Of a stretch of 22,303 nt of DNA, positions 13,982-22,036 are shown piece by piece. The stretch is taken from the NCBI GenBank assembly GCA_900550635.1, contig URSZ01000027.1:1-22303 (forward strand), written 5' to 3'. The position numbers and the translations under genes were made by a program. This DNA is from an uncultured Prevotella sp. GTDB taxonomy: Bacteria > Bacteroidota > Bacteroidia > Bacteroidales > Bacteroidaceae. Position 1 is the stretch's first letter, and every line of letters starts with the position of its first letter. The notes beneath the pieces were generated by a model. The model saw only the letters and a program-made list of their open reading frames with translations, did no database searches and was not told where the DNA came from.

Positions 13982-14779
13982 ATGAAAGAAATACATTATT
14001 TTTTCGCGCCCGACGCAGAAATAACCGAAGAACTCCCAGACGAAGAAGCCCGACACGCAGCTAAAGTACTGAGATTAAACCGCGGCGACGAAATAGTTCT
14101 AATAGATGGAAAGGGCTTGTTCCATAAAGCAAAGGTTGTCGAAATAAGCCCGCGTTCCTGCCGATATAGTATTTATGAATCGGAACGTAGCCTGCCTACT
14201 TGGAGCGGACGAATACATTTGGCTGTTGCCCCTACGAAAAACATGGAGCGCGTGGAGTGGCTGGTAGAAAAAGCCGCAGAAATAGGCTTCGACGAGTTGT
14301 CTTTCGTCAGTTGCCGTTTTTCCGAAAGGCGGACATTGAGGCTCGACCGCATAGAAAGAATACTTGTATCGGCTGTCAAGCAGAGCCGTAAGGCATATCT
14401 TCCGAAAGTAAACGAAATGGTCCCGTTCGAGCAGTTCGTCAAGAATAAAAACATCGCAGGAGCACGTTACATAGCACACTGTCTTGATGATAATACAACT
14501 TACGAAAAACACGAGGAAGAAAAGGCTATTCCTTTAAAAGGTTGCAGATATTATTTCCCCTCAATATTAGCGCAAGGAGACATGACTGTGCTTATCGGCC
14601 CTGAAGGAGATTTCAGCACCGAAGAATTAAACATGGCTCTGGCAGAGAATTTTGTTCCGGTAAGTTTAGGAAATAATCGTTTGCGCACCGAAACAGCCGC
14701 TTTATACGCCGTAATGCTAATGAACCTCAAGAACTCTTTGCGTAACGACGGATGTACATACGTAGATGCGCTTAAATAA
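13982..14779 (+). CDS. rsmE: 16S rRNA (uracil1498-N3)-methyltransferase RsmE
   Basis: RsmE methylates N3 of U1498 in 16S rRNA, using S-adenosylmethionine, on the assembled 30S subunit. The 265-residue product has the N-terminal PUA-like domain (HYFFAPDAEI, EEARHAAKVLRLNRGDEI) and a SPOUT methyltransferase domain. The trefoil-knot motifs are VLIGPEGDFS (203-212) and SLGNNRLRTETAA (228-240), and KNMERVEWLVEKAAEIG (86-102) is also diagnostic. The length is slightly above the typical 240-250 residues. It lies between the DUF151 and DUF4836 genes on the same strand, a close arrangement that suggests a shared transcript. Confidence 0.97.
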   Translation: MKEIHYFFAPDAEITEELPDEEARHAAKVLRLNRGDEIVLIDGKGLFHKAKVVEISPRSCRYSIYESERSLPTWSGRIHLAVAPTKNMERVEWLVEKAAEIGFDELSFVSCRFSERRTLRLDRIERILVSAVKQSRKAYLPKVNEMVPFEQFVKNKNIAGARYIAHCLDDNTTYEKHEEEKAIPLKGCRYYFPSILAQGDMTVLIGPEGDFSTEELNMALAENFVPVSLGNNRLRTETAALYAVMLMNLKNSLRNDGCTYVDALK

Positions 14780-14810
14780 GCCGTTTGCTTTTTATTTTTT
14801 TGTTTTTATT

Positions 14811-16295
14811 ATGGATATGAAAAAGAGTGCTTTTGATTTTTGCATGAAAGCACCAAGTTTACTTACTGTAAAAAGGGGAAACGCCGTAAGACACCTGCTT
14901 TTATTTATTTATGCCTTTACTTGTACAGCGTTGTTTTCCTGTTCGAGTAAAGAATATAAAGACATCGTACCAAAAGATTCCCCCGCCATAGCAAGGATAA
15001 ACCTTTCCGCGTTAAAGAACGACGCACAACTGTCCGACGAGCAGGCTTCGGCATTTGTAAAAAAGGTTATTCCCTTTGCTCCCGGGCTGGACTTGTCGCA
15101 GCCAGTCTACGCTTTTGTTTCTCCCGGCCGTTATTTCGGTTTTTTATTCTCTGTGGACGACGGCGATGTCTTGAAAAAATCAATAATGCAGGCAGCAGAG
15201 ATTTCCTCGCTAAGAGAAGGCGGCGGATTGGAATGGGCTGTATGGAAAGGCAGTTGGCAAATGGCGTGGAACGACGACGCATTGCTTATGCTTGGCCCTG
15301 TTTCTACTTCAGAACGGGCATTCGTCACCCGCACAATGGCAGCCATGTTCAATAGCGACGAAGGCATGAGCGACGGCAACTTATATCCCCGCATAGAAGC
15401 CATGGATGAAGATGTCGCAATCGCAGCGAATGCAGATGTTCTGCCTTCGGTGTATGGCAAGTTGCTTGCTTCACCGTTGGGAAAGAATGCCGATCTTTCG
15501 GATATTCGGATAGTAATGGGCGTAACGTTGAAAGGTAATGAAATACGCCTGTCTAATGTACTGGAATCCAAACAAGACAATATAACATTAACCGACGACG
15601 GTTTCCTGAAGCCTTATGAGGGTCTGTTCAAACCTGTTGCAAACGCAAATACTCCGGTTGTAGCTTTAATGGGAATAAATGGCAACGAATTATACAAACA
15701 ACTGTCATCGAATAAAGACATTAACATGCTGTTGATGGCCCTCAGCATGGATTTCAGCATTGATAAAATAACAAAAAACATAAACGGAGATGTTGCGGTA
15801 AGGCTCAACGGCCTGGATTCCTCGGGAAAGCCAGATGTCACCATAAACGCGGCGGTTGGCAACGGCAATGCCGTCCGCAAGATATTCAAACAAGACAAAT
15901 CGTCCGTTCGAAGCTACGACGGTTACTCACGCCGCATGAACACAGGCCGATCGTTTGATTTTTGGGGCAAATACATTGAAATTTGCTATTCTGACAAAGG
16001 GATATTGACGTGCACAAATGAGATTCAACAACCGCATAAAGATTATAATAAAAGCGATACGCTAACAAACGGCAACAGCAACTTTAATGCGGCAGTCGGT
16101 AAATTGTGCTATGTGCATGTAAATTGCCCTGCCATGAGCAACTTGGAATTCACGGAATCACTTTTGGGCGGAAAAATCTCAGAAATCTTGCACGGTATGG
16201 AATCTCTGGAGTTTTCATTGTCCGACGCAACGCATTCACAATTAGTTATAAGATTAAACAATAATATTCTGTCAAAGCCAACGGCGAACAACTGA
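14811..16295 (+). CDS. DUF4836-family lipoprotein
   Basis: This lipoprotein matches DUF4836, a Bacteroidota family of unknown function. A hydrophobic stretch (LLLFIYAFTCTAL) ends in the lipobox FSC. After it comes the family's opening pattern SSKEYKDIVPKDSPAIARINLSAL. The rest is a large soluble region with no catalytic motif I recognise. It is presumably anchored to the inner or outer membrane on the periplasmic side. In-frame starts occur at 14766, 14811, 14817 and 14844. The last would give the most normal lipoprotein signal (cysteine at residue 33), and the first overlaps rsmE by 14 bases. 14811 is a compromise and the start is uncertain. It probably belongs to the DUF151-rsmE transcript, since no promoter is evident. 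Confidence 0.87.
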   Translation: MDMKKSAFDFCMKAPSLLTVKRGNAVRHLLLFIYAFTCTALFSCSSKEYKDIVPKDSPAIARINLSALKNDAQLSDEQASAFVKKVIPFAPGLDLSQPVYAFVSPGRYFGFLFSVDDGDVLKKSIMQAAEISSLREGGGLEWAVWKGSWQMAWNDDALLMLGPVSTSERAFVTRTMAAMFNSDEGMSDGNLYPRIEAMDEDVAIAANADVLPSVYGKLLASPLGKNADLSDIRIVMGVTLKGNEIRLSNVLESKQDNITLTDDGFLKPYEGLFKPVANANTPVVALMGINGNELYKQLSSNKDINMLLMALSMDFSIDKITKNINGDVAVRLNGLDSSGKPDVTINAAVGNGNAVRKIFKQDKSSVRSYDGYSRRMNTGRSFDFWGKYIEICYSDKGILTCTNEIQQPHKDYNKSDTLTNGNSNFNAAVGKLCYVHVNCPAMSNLEFTESLLGGKISEILHGMESLEFSLSDATHSQLVIRLNNNILSKPTANN

Positions 16296-16449
16296 CGAAA
16301 CAGCACGGAATAAAAAAAATGCAACGGTTAAAAACAATAAAAAAACGCAATCCGTGTTAATACTAATAAGGAAAAAACGAACCTACTAAGTGAGCATTCA
16401 AACCAGATATAACAATACAAACGACAAAGCCCATGAAATAACCGACAAC

Positions 16450-17040
16450 ATGGGCGTTATTCAGCGAATAATCAAGCGAATATTTGACATAATAGGCGCA
16501 ATTTTGGGGTTAATACTTTTTTCTCCTTTATTTCTTGTCATATTCATACGCCTGAAGCAAAAAAACGAAGGAAGCGTCATCTTCAAACAAGAAAGGATAG
16601 GTTACGGCGGCAAACCGTTCTATATATACAAGTTCCGCACCTTCCAAGCCGACGCCGAGAGCGAAGGGCCATGCCTTGCTCCAAATAATGATGAAAAGCT
16701 GACAAGCTACGGCAAATTTCTACGCGAGCGACATCTGGACGAGTTGCCGCAGTTCTGGAACGTACTCACAGGCGACATGAGCATTGTCGGGCCAAGGCCG
16801 GAACGGAAGTTCTATATTGACAAGATAATGCAGCACAACCCGAACTACAGCTACATATATCTCATGCGCCCGGGCCTGACATCCGAAGCAACCCTGAAAA
16901 ACGGCTACACAGATACGATGGAAAAAATGCTGCGCCGCCTGGACATGGACCTTAATTACCTGCAAACGCGCTCGTTGCTTATTGACATAAAGATTGTTTT
17001 GCTTACGGCGAGGATGATTTTGTCAGGAAAAAAATTCTGA
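16450..17040 (+). CDS. Bacterial sugar transferase (PglC/WcaJ-type monotopic phosphoglycosyltransferase)
   Basis: This family passes a phosphosugar from a nucleotide-sugar to undecaprenyl phosphate to start capsule, exopolysaccharide or glycoprotein glycan assembly. The 196-residue form has the N-terminal membrane hairpin at about 12-33 (FDIIGAILGLILFSPLFLVI). The catalytic Asp-Glu pair lies in HLDELPQFWNVL (D97, E98). KFRTF and SIVGPRPE (111-118) are also present, as in PglC and the WcaJ C-terminal domain. The ATG at 16450 places KRIFDII about eight residues from the start, as in homologues. A GTG at 16390 would add 20 unusual residues and is less likely. It is not in a glycan cluster; the neighbours are a DUF4836 lipoprotein and an acyl-CoA-ligase-like gene. 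Confidence 0.92.
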   Translation: MGVIQRIIKRIFDIIGAILGLILFSPLFLVIFIRLKQKNEGSVIFKQERIGYGGKPFYIYKFRTFQADAESEGPCLAPNNDEKLTSYGKFLRERHLDELPQFWNVLTGDMSIVGPRPERKFYIDKIMQHNPNYSYIYLMRPGLTSEATLKNGYTDTMEKMLRRLDMDLNYLQTRSLLIDIKIVLLTARMILSGKKF

Positions 17041-17124
17041 AAAACCTTTCTGAAAACAGGTGCGAAAACGAGTGTTTTTCGCAATGGAAATTGAAAACTA
17101 TTTTTCAATGCGTTATATCCCATT

Positions 17125-17205
17125 GGGAGCAAATAAAAAATACAAGGCACATATTTCAAAATAGGTCTGACCTATTTTAGAATATCTCAGACATATTTTT
17201 CGCCC
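17125..17205 (-). repeat. Interspersed 21-bp-unit element, copy 4 (three units, compensatory change)
   Basis: Units occupy 17137-17157 (TACAAGGCAC variant), 17158-17178 and 17179-17199, flanked by GGGAGCAAATAA and CGCCC. The middle unit is a perfect palindrome, AAAATAGGTC, T, GACCTATTTT. Compared with copies 1-3, one base in each half-site has changed together, so the symmetry is kept. Similarity to copy 2 continues some 20 bases beyond the units (CCCTTTGAAAACCCG here against CCCCTTGAAAACTCG there, both read in plus-gene sense). Confidence 0.88.
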
Positions 17206-17340
17206 TTTGAAAACCCGGGCAAAAACGTGGCGTAAAATACAGACACGACACAGACATCCACCATAAAAACCGCCTTTCCACCCGCGTCAAGTAAAAAAAG
17301 AGGAACCCCAATCGTACCGTATGCTCATTATACAGCCAAA

Positions 17341-17375
17341 TATATTTGCGGTATAGAAAAATATTCATACATTTG
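17341..17375 (+). promoter_or_regulatory. Promoter of the acyl-CoA-ligase-like gene
   Basis: TTTG (17345-17348) is followed after 19 bases by TACATTTG (17368-17375), a full consensus match. The -33 TTTG is itself the end of TATATTTG (17341-17348), another -7 match, so two overlapping start sites are possible. The proximal box gives a leader of about 20 bases to the ATG at 17403. Confidence 0.7.
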
Positions 17376-17402
17376 CACACTGGAACTTAATTTGTGCAAA
17401 TT

Positions 17403-19082
17403 ATGGAAAATAAAAATATAGGAAGTTTTATCGAACTGATTGAAACTGCCATAAAGGAATACTGGGATCTTGACGCTCTTACAGACTACGACGGAGCCAC
17501 GCTGCAATACAAAGACGTGGCACGGAAAATAGAAAAGCTACACATCCTGTTCAGCGAAGCCCACGTAAAAAAAGGCGACAAAATCGCAATCTGCGGACGT
17601 AACAGTTCACAATGGGCTGCCGCATATTTGGGAATTCTTACTTATGGAGCCGTGGCAGTACCCATACTTCAGGAATTCAAACCGGAACAGATATACAACA
17701 TCGTAAACCACTCGGAAAGCAAACTACTTTTTGTAGGCGACCTTATATGGCCCACCATTGACGCAAACGAAATGCCCGACCTTGAAGGCATATTCGGACT
17801 GCCCGACTATTCATTGCTTGTAAGCCGTGCGGAAACACTCACCTCCGCAAGAGAAAGGCTCAACGAAATGTTCGGGCACAAATTTCCGAAAAACTTCCGC
17901 AAGGAACATGTAAGCTACCGGCGGGACGAGACCGAAGAACTGGCCATGATAAACTACACATCAGGCACGACAAGCAACTCGAAAGGCGTTATGATTCCAT
18001 ACCGCGCCCTATGGAGCAACATGGACTTTGCACGCAGCGCGCTGCACATGTGCGTACACAAAGGCAGCAAGCTCGTTTCCATTCTGCCAATGGCCCACAT
18101 GTACGGCATGGCCTTGGAATTCTTGTTCGAGTTCATTTCAGGGGCACACGTGTTCTTCCTTATGAAAAACCCCAGCCCCACTGTAATCTTCAATGCGTTT
18201 GCAAAAATAAAACCCGACTTTATTGCCGCCGTACCGTTGATTCTTGAAAAGGCGCTCCGCTACAGCATACTGCCGCAACTCCAAACTCCCCAAATGCGAA
18301 TGCTAATGAGATTGCCCTATGTAAGGGAAAAAATCTGCAACATCATTTGCAACAAGATGAAAAAGGCATTCGGCGGGAAATTCTATGAAATAATGATAGG
18401 GGGAGCACCTTTGAACAAAGACATAGAAGAATTATTGCACCGCATACATTTCCCTTATGCCATAGTTTACGGGGCAACAGAATGCGCACCCGTGATATGC
18501 TATGCCGACTACTCCGTACTCCCCAAAGGTTCATGCGGACGAGTAGTAAAACACATGGAAGTAAAAATCGACTCCCCCGACCCTCAACACGTAGTGGGCG
18601 AAATACTCTGCAGATGCATAAACGTAATGTTAGGTTACTACAAAAACCCTGAAGCAACAGCACTTGCAATAGACAAGGACGGGTGGTATCACACCGGAGA
18701 CTTAGCCGTAATCGATGAATTCGGTTATATTTACATTAAAGGACGCTCCAAAAACATGCTTCTCGGTTCGTCGGGCCAAAACATCTATCCCGAAGAAATA
18801 GAAGGAAAACTGAACATGCTGCCATTAGTTGAAGAAAGCGTGATGATTCAGAAAGGGAACAAGTTCTATGCCCTCGTGTATCCCAACCAGGAAGGTGTGA
18901 AAGAACGCAAACTCACTCCTGCACAGCTAAAACAGGTTATGGAGCAAAACCGGCGTACCTTAAACGGCACCTTACCGATGTATTCACAAATTTCGGGTAT
19001 TAAAATCGTAGACAAGGAATTTGAAAAGACCCCCAAACGCAGCATAAAACGGTTTTTATACGCGAACTACGATGTCAACTGA
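17403..19082 (+). CDS. AMP-binding long-chain acyl-CoA ligase-like enzyme
   Basis: The 559-residue product belongs to the adenylate-forming ANL superfamily and most resembles long-chain fatty acid-CoA ligases of Bacteroidota. The N-terminus has the usual ligase opening (LTDYDGATLQYKDVARKIEKL). The phosphate-binding loop is YTSGTTSNSKGV (185-196) and the adenine motif is YGATE (356-360). The ribose-binding aspartate is in YHTGDL (D433), the hinge region is GRSKNMLLGSSGQNIYPEEIE, and a C-terminal catalytic-lysine region is KTPKRSIKR (542-550). It would activate a carboxylic acid, probably a fatty acid, to the acyl-AMP and then the CoA ester in the cytoplasm. The ATG at 17403 is preferred over a GTG at 17394. 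The chain-length preference and any special role cannot be read here. Confidence 0.92.
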   Translation: MENKNIGSFIELIETAIKEYWDLDALTDYDGATLQYKDVARKIEKLHILFSEAHVKKGDKIAICGRNSSQWAAAYLGILTYGAVAVPILQEFKPEQIYNIVNHSESKLLFVGDLIWPTIDANEMPDLEGIFGLPDYSLLVSRAETLTSARERLNEMFGHKFPKNFRKEHVSYRRDETEELAMINYTSGTTSNSKGVMIPYRALWSNMDFARSALHMCVHKGSKLVSILPMAHMYGMALEFLFEFISGAHVFFLMKNPSPTVIFNAFAKIKPDFIAAVPLILEKALRYSILPQLQTPQMRMLMRLPYVREKICNIICNKMKKAFGGKFYEIMIGGAPLNKDIEELLHRIHFPYAIVYGATECAPVICYADYSVLPKGSCGRVVKHMEVKIDSPDPQHVVGEILCRCINVMLGYYKNPEATALAIDKDGWYHTGDLAVIDEFGYIYIKGRSKNMLLGSSGQNIYPEEIEGKLNMLPLVEESVMIQKGNKFYALVYPNQEGVKERKLTPAQLKQVMEQNRRTLNGTLPMYSQISGIKIVDKEFEKTPKRSIKRFLYANYDVN

Positions 19083-19107
19083 CATAAGAAGCCTCGATTA
19101 TTCTGCC

Positions 19108-19129
19108 TGACATATAAGTGTTATAGTCA
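19108..19129 (+). other. Hairpin downstream of the acyl-CoA-ligase-like gene
   Basis: TGAC-A-TATAA-GTG-TTATA-GTCA forms a 9-bp stem with one bulged A. It is nested in an outer pairing of GCCTCGATTA (19091-19100) with TAATGAGGC (19140-19148). No proper U-tract follows. It may act as a weak terminator or RNA-processing signal before clpC. Confidence 0.4.
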
Positions 19130-19298
19130 AATCTTCATCTAATGAGGCATTATTTGCCGTTTTGGCATAAACTTTGCTTACTTTGAATTAAACATGATTG
19201 CGGGCACACCGCACGTACTGAAAAACTCTCGTTACAAAAACGCAAGTTTACTGATAGAGTTAATTCGAAACATTTGCAAAAGCAAAGAACTACTAAAA

Positions 19299-21806
19299 AT
19301 GAACAACCAATTTTCACCAAGAGTATCTCACATACTCATATACAGCAAAGAAGAAGCAGAACGTTTAAGGTCGAACTTAATCGACCCGGGACACCTGTTC
19401 CTCGGGTTGTTGCGCGAAAATTCAGGCAAGGCAATAGAGATTCTAAACAAATTTCACGTAAGACTTGACGACTTAAAACGTGAAATAGAAGAAAAACTGA
19501 ATCAGGAATCAAGTAACAGCCGCAAGGATATATTCAACGAAATAACATTATCCGATTCCTCTGCAAAAATTCTGCGCCTGTGCACATTAGAAGCAAGGCT
19601 ACTGCATAGCAACTTTGTTGACACAGAACACCTGCTGCTGGCGCTTCTTAAAGACAACAGCAATATGGTATGCAGTATACTAAGGAACAATGATGTTACA
19701 TACGAAGCGGCCCACGACATGCTGGCAATGAAGCCAGACATTCATTCGGGATTCGGCTTTAGCCAGGACGAAGAAGACGAAGAAAACGAGCCACGAAACA
19801 AACCGAGCGACACAAAAATTTCCAGCAGCCAGGCAGCGCCTAACAACGATACGCCTGTATTGGACAATTTCGGCTTTGACCTAACGGCAGCTGCAAGAAA
19901 AGGAAAGCTTGACCCAGTCGTCGGACGCGAAAAGGAAATAGAACATCTGGCACAAATACTAAACCGCCGCAAAAAGAACAACCCCGTTCTAATCGGCGAA
20001 CCAGGAGTCGGTAAAAGTGCTATAGTCGAAGGGCTGGCCACAAGAATCATCCAGCATAAAGTGCCGCGCACTTTCTTACACAAAAGAATCATTGCACTGG
20101 ATATGGTTTCGCTCGTAGCCGGCACTAAGTACCGCGGGCAATTCGAGGAACGCATTAGGGGACTGCTTGACGAGCTACAAAAAAATCCTAACATAATTCT
20201 TTTCATTGACGAAATCCATACTATTGTCGGCGCGGGTTCTGCGCCGGGAACAATGGACGCCGCAAACATATTGAAGCCGGCATTGGCAAGAGGTGAAATA
20301 CAATGTATCGGCGCAACAACGATGGATGAGTTCCGCAAGTCAATTGAAAAAGACGGGGCTTTGGAACGCCGCTTCCAGAAAATAATCGTTGAGCCAACAA
20401 CTCACGACGAAACACTGCAAATACTCAACAACATAAGGGAACGCTATGAAGATTTTCATAATGTGCGTTTCACAGACAAAGCATTGGAAGCATGCGTTTC
20501 TCTTACCGACCGATACATTAGCGACCGCTGCCAGCCAGACAAGGCTATCGACGCACTTGACGAGGCCGGCTCAAGAGCACATATCACAAATCTGAAAGTG
20601 CCAAAAGATATAGAAGAGCAAGAAGCGCACATAAACGAAATACGAGAAAAAAAGAACGAAGCCGTATCAAAGCAAGACTTTGAAGAGGCGGCAAACCTGC
20701 GCGACCAGGAAATGAACCTGACTCTTTTATATGAAGCCCGCAGAAAAGAATGGGAATTAAGTCTAAACGAGAATCGTGAGACCATCGACCTGCCGCAAAT
20801 AGAAGAAGTTGTTTCATACATGTCGGGCATTCCTGTTCAAAAAATGGTAAGAGCTGAGAACATACGCCTGAAAGGCATGCACGAAGCACTGGCAAATGCA
20901 GTAATAGCGCAAGAAACGGCTATCACAAAAATAACAAAAGCTATTATGCGCAGCCGGATAGGACTTAAAGACCCAACCAGGCCTATCGGGACGTTCATGT
21001 TCTTAGGTCCGACCGGCGTCGGGAAAACATTGCTTGCAAAAAAATTAGCCGACTTCATGTTTGGCTCAGAAGATGCCTTAATCAGAATCGACATGAGCGA
21101 ATACATGGAGAAATATTCTGTAAGCCGCCTGGGTGGGGCGCCTCCCGGATATGTAGGTTACGAAGAAGGCGGCCAGCTGACAGAACGTGTACGCAGACAC
21201 CCCTACTCCATAATCTTGCTCGACGAGATTGAAAAAGCCAACAACGATGTATTCAACCTCCTGCTCCAGGTTATGGATGACGGAAGATTGACAGACAGCA
21301 ACGGGCGAACTGTAGATTTCAAGAACACCGTTATTATAATGACTTCGAACAGCGGCACAAAACAATTACGCGAGTTCGGACAAGGGATTGGCTTTGAAGC
21401 AATGACCTCGGTTGACAAAAAGAAAAGCGACGACATTATAAGAAAAGCATTAAACAAATCGTTTGCCCCCGAGTTTCTCAACCGTATAGACGAGATTATA
21501 ATGTTCGACCCCCTCACCGAAGCGGCAATACGCTCCATTGCGGACATCGAAATAGACAAATTCGTAAAACGCGTTGAAGGTCTTGGTTATGCGCTCACTG
21601 TTGACAATAACGCACGCGATTTTATTACCCAAAAGGGGTACGACTCCAAATTAGGCGCGCGCCCTCTGAAACGCGCTATACAAACATACCTTGAGGACAA
21701 AGTATGCGAACTGATGATGAATTTAGAAAACGAAGAAAATCATGATATAGTGGCATACACCGATGACAAGGGGGATAATCTTAACGTAGAATGGAAGAAC
21801 AAATAA
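19299..21806 (+). CDS. clpC: ATP-dependent Clp protease ATP-binding subunit ClpC
   Basis: ClpC is an AAA+ unfoldase that feeds substrates to ClpP. The 835-residue protein has two Clp N repeats (about 4-68 and 81-146) and an acidic linker (DEEDEENE). The first AAA+ module has Walker A GEPGVGKS at 233-240 and Walker B FIDE with D304 and E305. A middle region carries a UVR motif (about 438-475, QDFEEAANLRDQE), which marks ClpC rather than ClpA or ClpB. The second AAA+ module has Walker A GPTGVGKT at 570-577 and Walker B LLDE with D642 and E643. The IGF tripeptide at 697-699 matches the ClpP-binding loop. The ATG at 19299 begins the conserved MNNQFSPRV; the upstream in-frame ATG at 19194 adds 35 unlike residues. 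No confident promoter was found. Confidence 0.96.
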   Translation: MNNQFSPRVSHILIYSKEEAERLRSNLIDPGHLFLGLLRENSGKAIEILNKFHVRLDDLKREIEEKLNQESSNSRKDIFNEITLSDSSAKILRLCTLEARLLHSNFVDTEHLLLALLKDNSNMVCSILRNNDVTYEAAHDMLAMKPDIHSGFGFSQDEEDEENEPRNKPSDTKISSSQAAPNNDTPVLDNFGFDLTAAARKGKLDPVVGREKEIEHLAQILNRRKKNNPVLIGEPGVGKSAIVEGLATRIIQHKVPRTFLHKRIIALDMVSLVAGTKYRGQFEERIRGLLDELQKNPNIILFIDEIHTIVGAGSAPGTMDAANILKPALARGEIQCIGATTMDEFRKSIEKDGALERRFQKIIVEPTTHDETLQILNNIRERYEDFHNVRFTDKALEACVSLTDRYISDRCQPDKAIDALDEAGSRAHITNLKVPKDIEEQEAHINEIREKKNEAVSKQDFEEAANLRDQEMNLTLLYEARRKEWELSLNENRETIDLPQIEEVVSYMSGIPVQKMVRAENIRLKGMHEALANAVIAQETAITKITKAIMRSRIGLKDPTRPIGTFMFLGPTGVGKTLLAKKLADFMFGSEDALIRIDMSEYMEKYSVSRLGGAPPGYVGYEEGGQLTERVRRHPYSIILLDEIEKANNDVFNLLLQVMDDGRLTDSNGRTVDFKNTVIIMTSNSGTKQLREFGQGIGFEAMTSVDKKKSDDIIRKALNKSFAPEFLNRIDEIIMFDPLTEAAIRSIADIEIDKFVKRVEGLGYALTVDNNARDFITQKGYDSKLGARPLKRAIQTYLEDKVCELMMNLENEENHDIVAYTDDKGDNLNVEWKNK

Positions 21807-21845
21807 CTTCACGACACAACAGCATTGGAATATCTCAATAACACG

Positions 21846-21889
21846 AAAGCCGTACTATCCTCTTAGGAATCAGTACGGCTTTTATTTTT
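21846..21889 (+). terminator. Intrinsic terminator of clpC
   Basis: AAAGCCGTACT (21846-21856) and AGTACGGCTTT (21872-21882) form a perfect 11-bp stem followed by TATTTTTC. The loop contains a smaller inverted pair, TCCT and AGGA. It lies 40 bases past the clpC stop codon. Confidence 0.88.
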
Positions 21890-21961
21890 CCCGAACCCCA
21901 TACGCTGTTCCATGCTATTAGAACTGCCTTACATAGCATAAAGCAAAAACTGCCGCATTAA

Positions 21962-21993
21962 TTTGTTCCGACGTTCGCCTTTCGCTATTTTTG
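21962..21993 (+). promoter_or_regulatory. Promoter of the SMR-family exporter gene
   Basis: TTTG (21962-21965) is followed after 20 bases by TATTTTTG (21986-21993), a full consensus match. The leader to the ATG at 22037 is about 37 bases and too short to hold a guanidine riboswitch. The spacer shares TCGCCTTTC, then CTAT, with the promoter at 1524-1555. Confidence 0.75.
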
Positions 21994-22036
21994 CATTCCA
22001 TTTCTACATATTTATTAGCTACTACAAGAAAGCCGT

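Larger units (their letters stand above)
17041..17402. other. Intergenic stretch with repeat copy 4 and promoter
   Basis: The 362-base gap between two plus-strand genes holds the three-unit repeat at 17125-17205 and the promoter at 17341-17375. No clear terminator for the sugar transferase gene was found, other than the hairpin potential of the repeat itself. Confidence 0.65.

Noticed and set aside
16296..16389. Possible terminator after the DUF4836 gene (CACGGA with TCCGTG)
   Set aside because: The arms are only about six bases and are separated by a loop of over 40 bases, with no U-tract following.
4773..17205. Short regularly repeated palindromes suggesting a CRISPR array
   Set aside because: The 21-bp units are contiguous with no unique spacers, occur as two or three per locus, and no cas gene is present.
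21890..22036. Possible guanidine riboswitch before the SMR gene
   Set aside because: A consensus promoter at 21962-21993 leaves only about 37 bases of leader, and no guanidine-riboswitch-like motif is visible.
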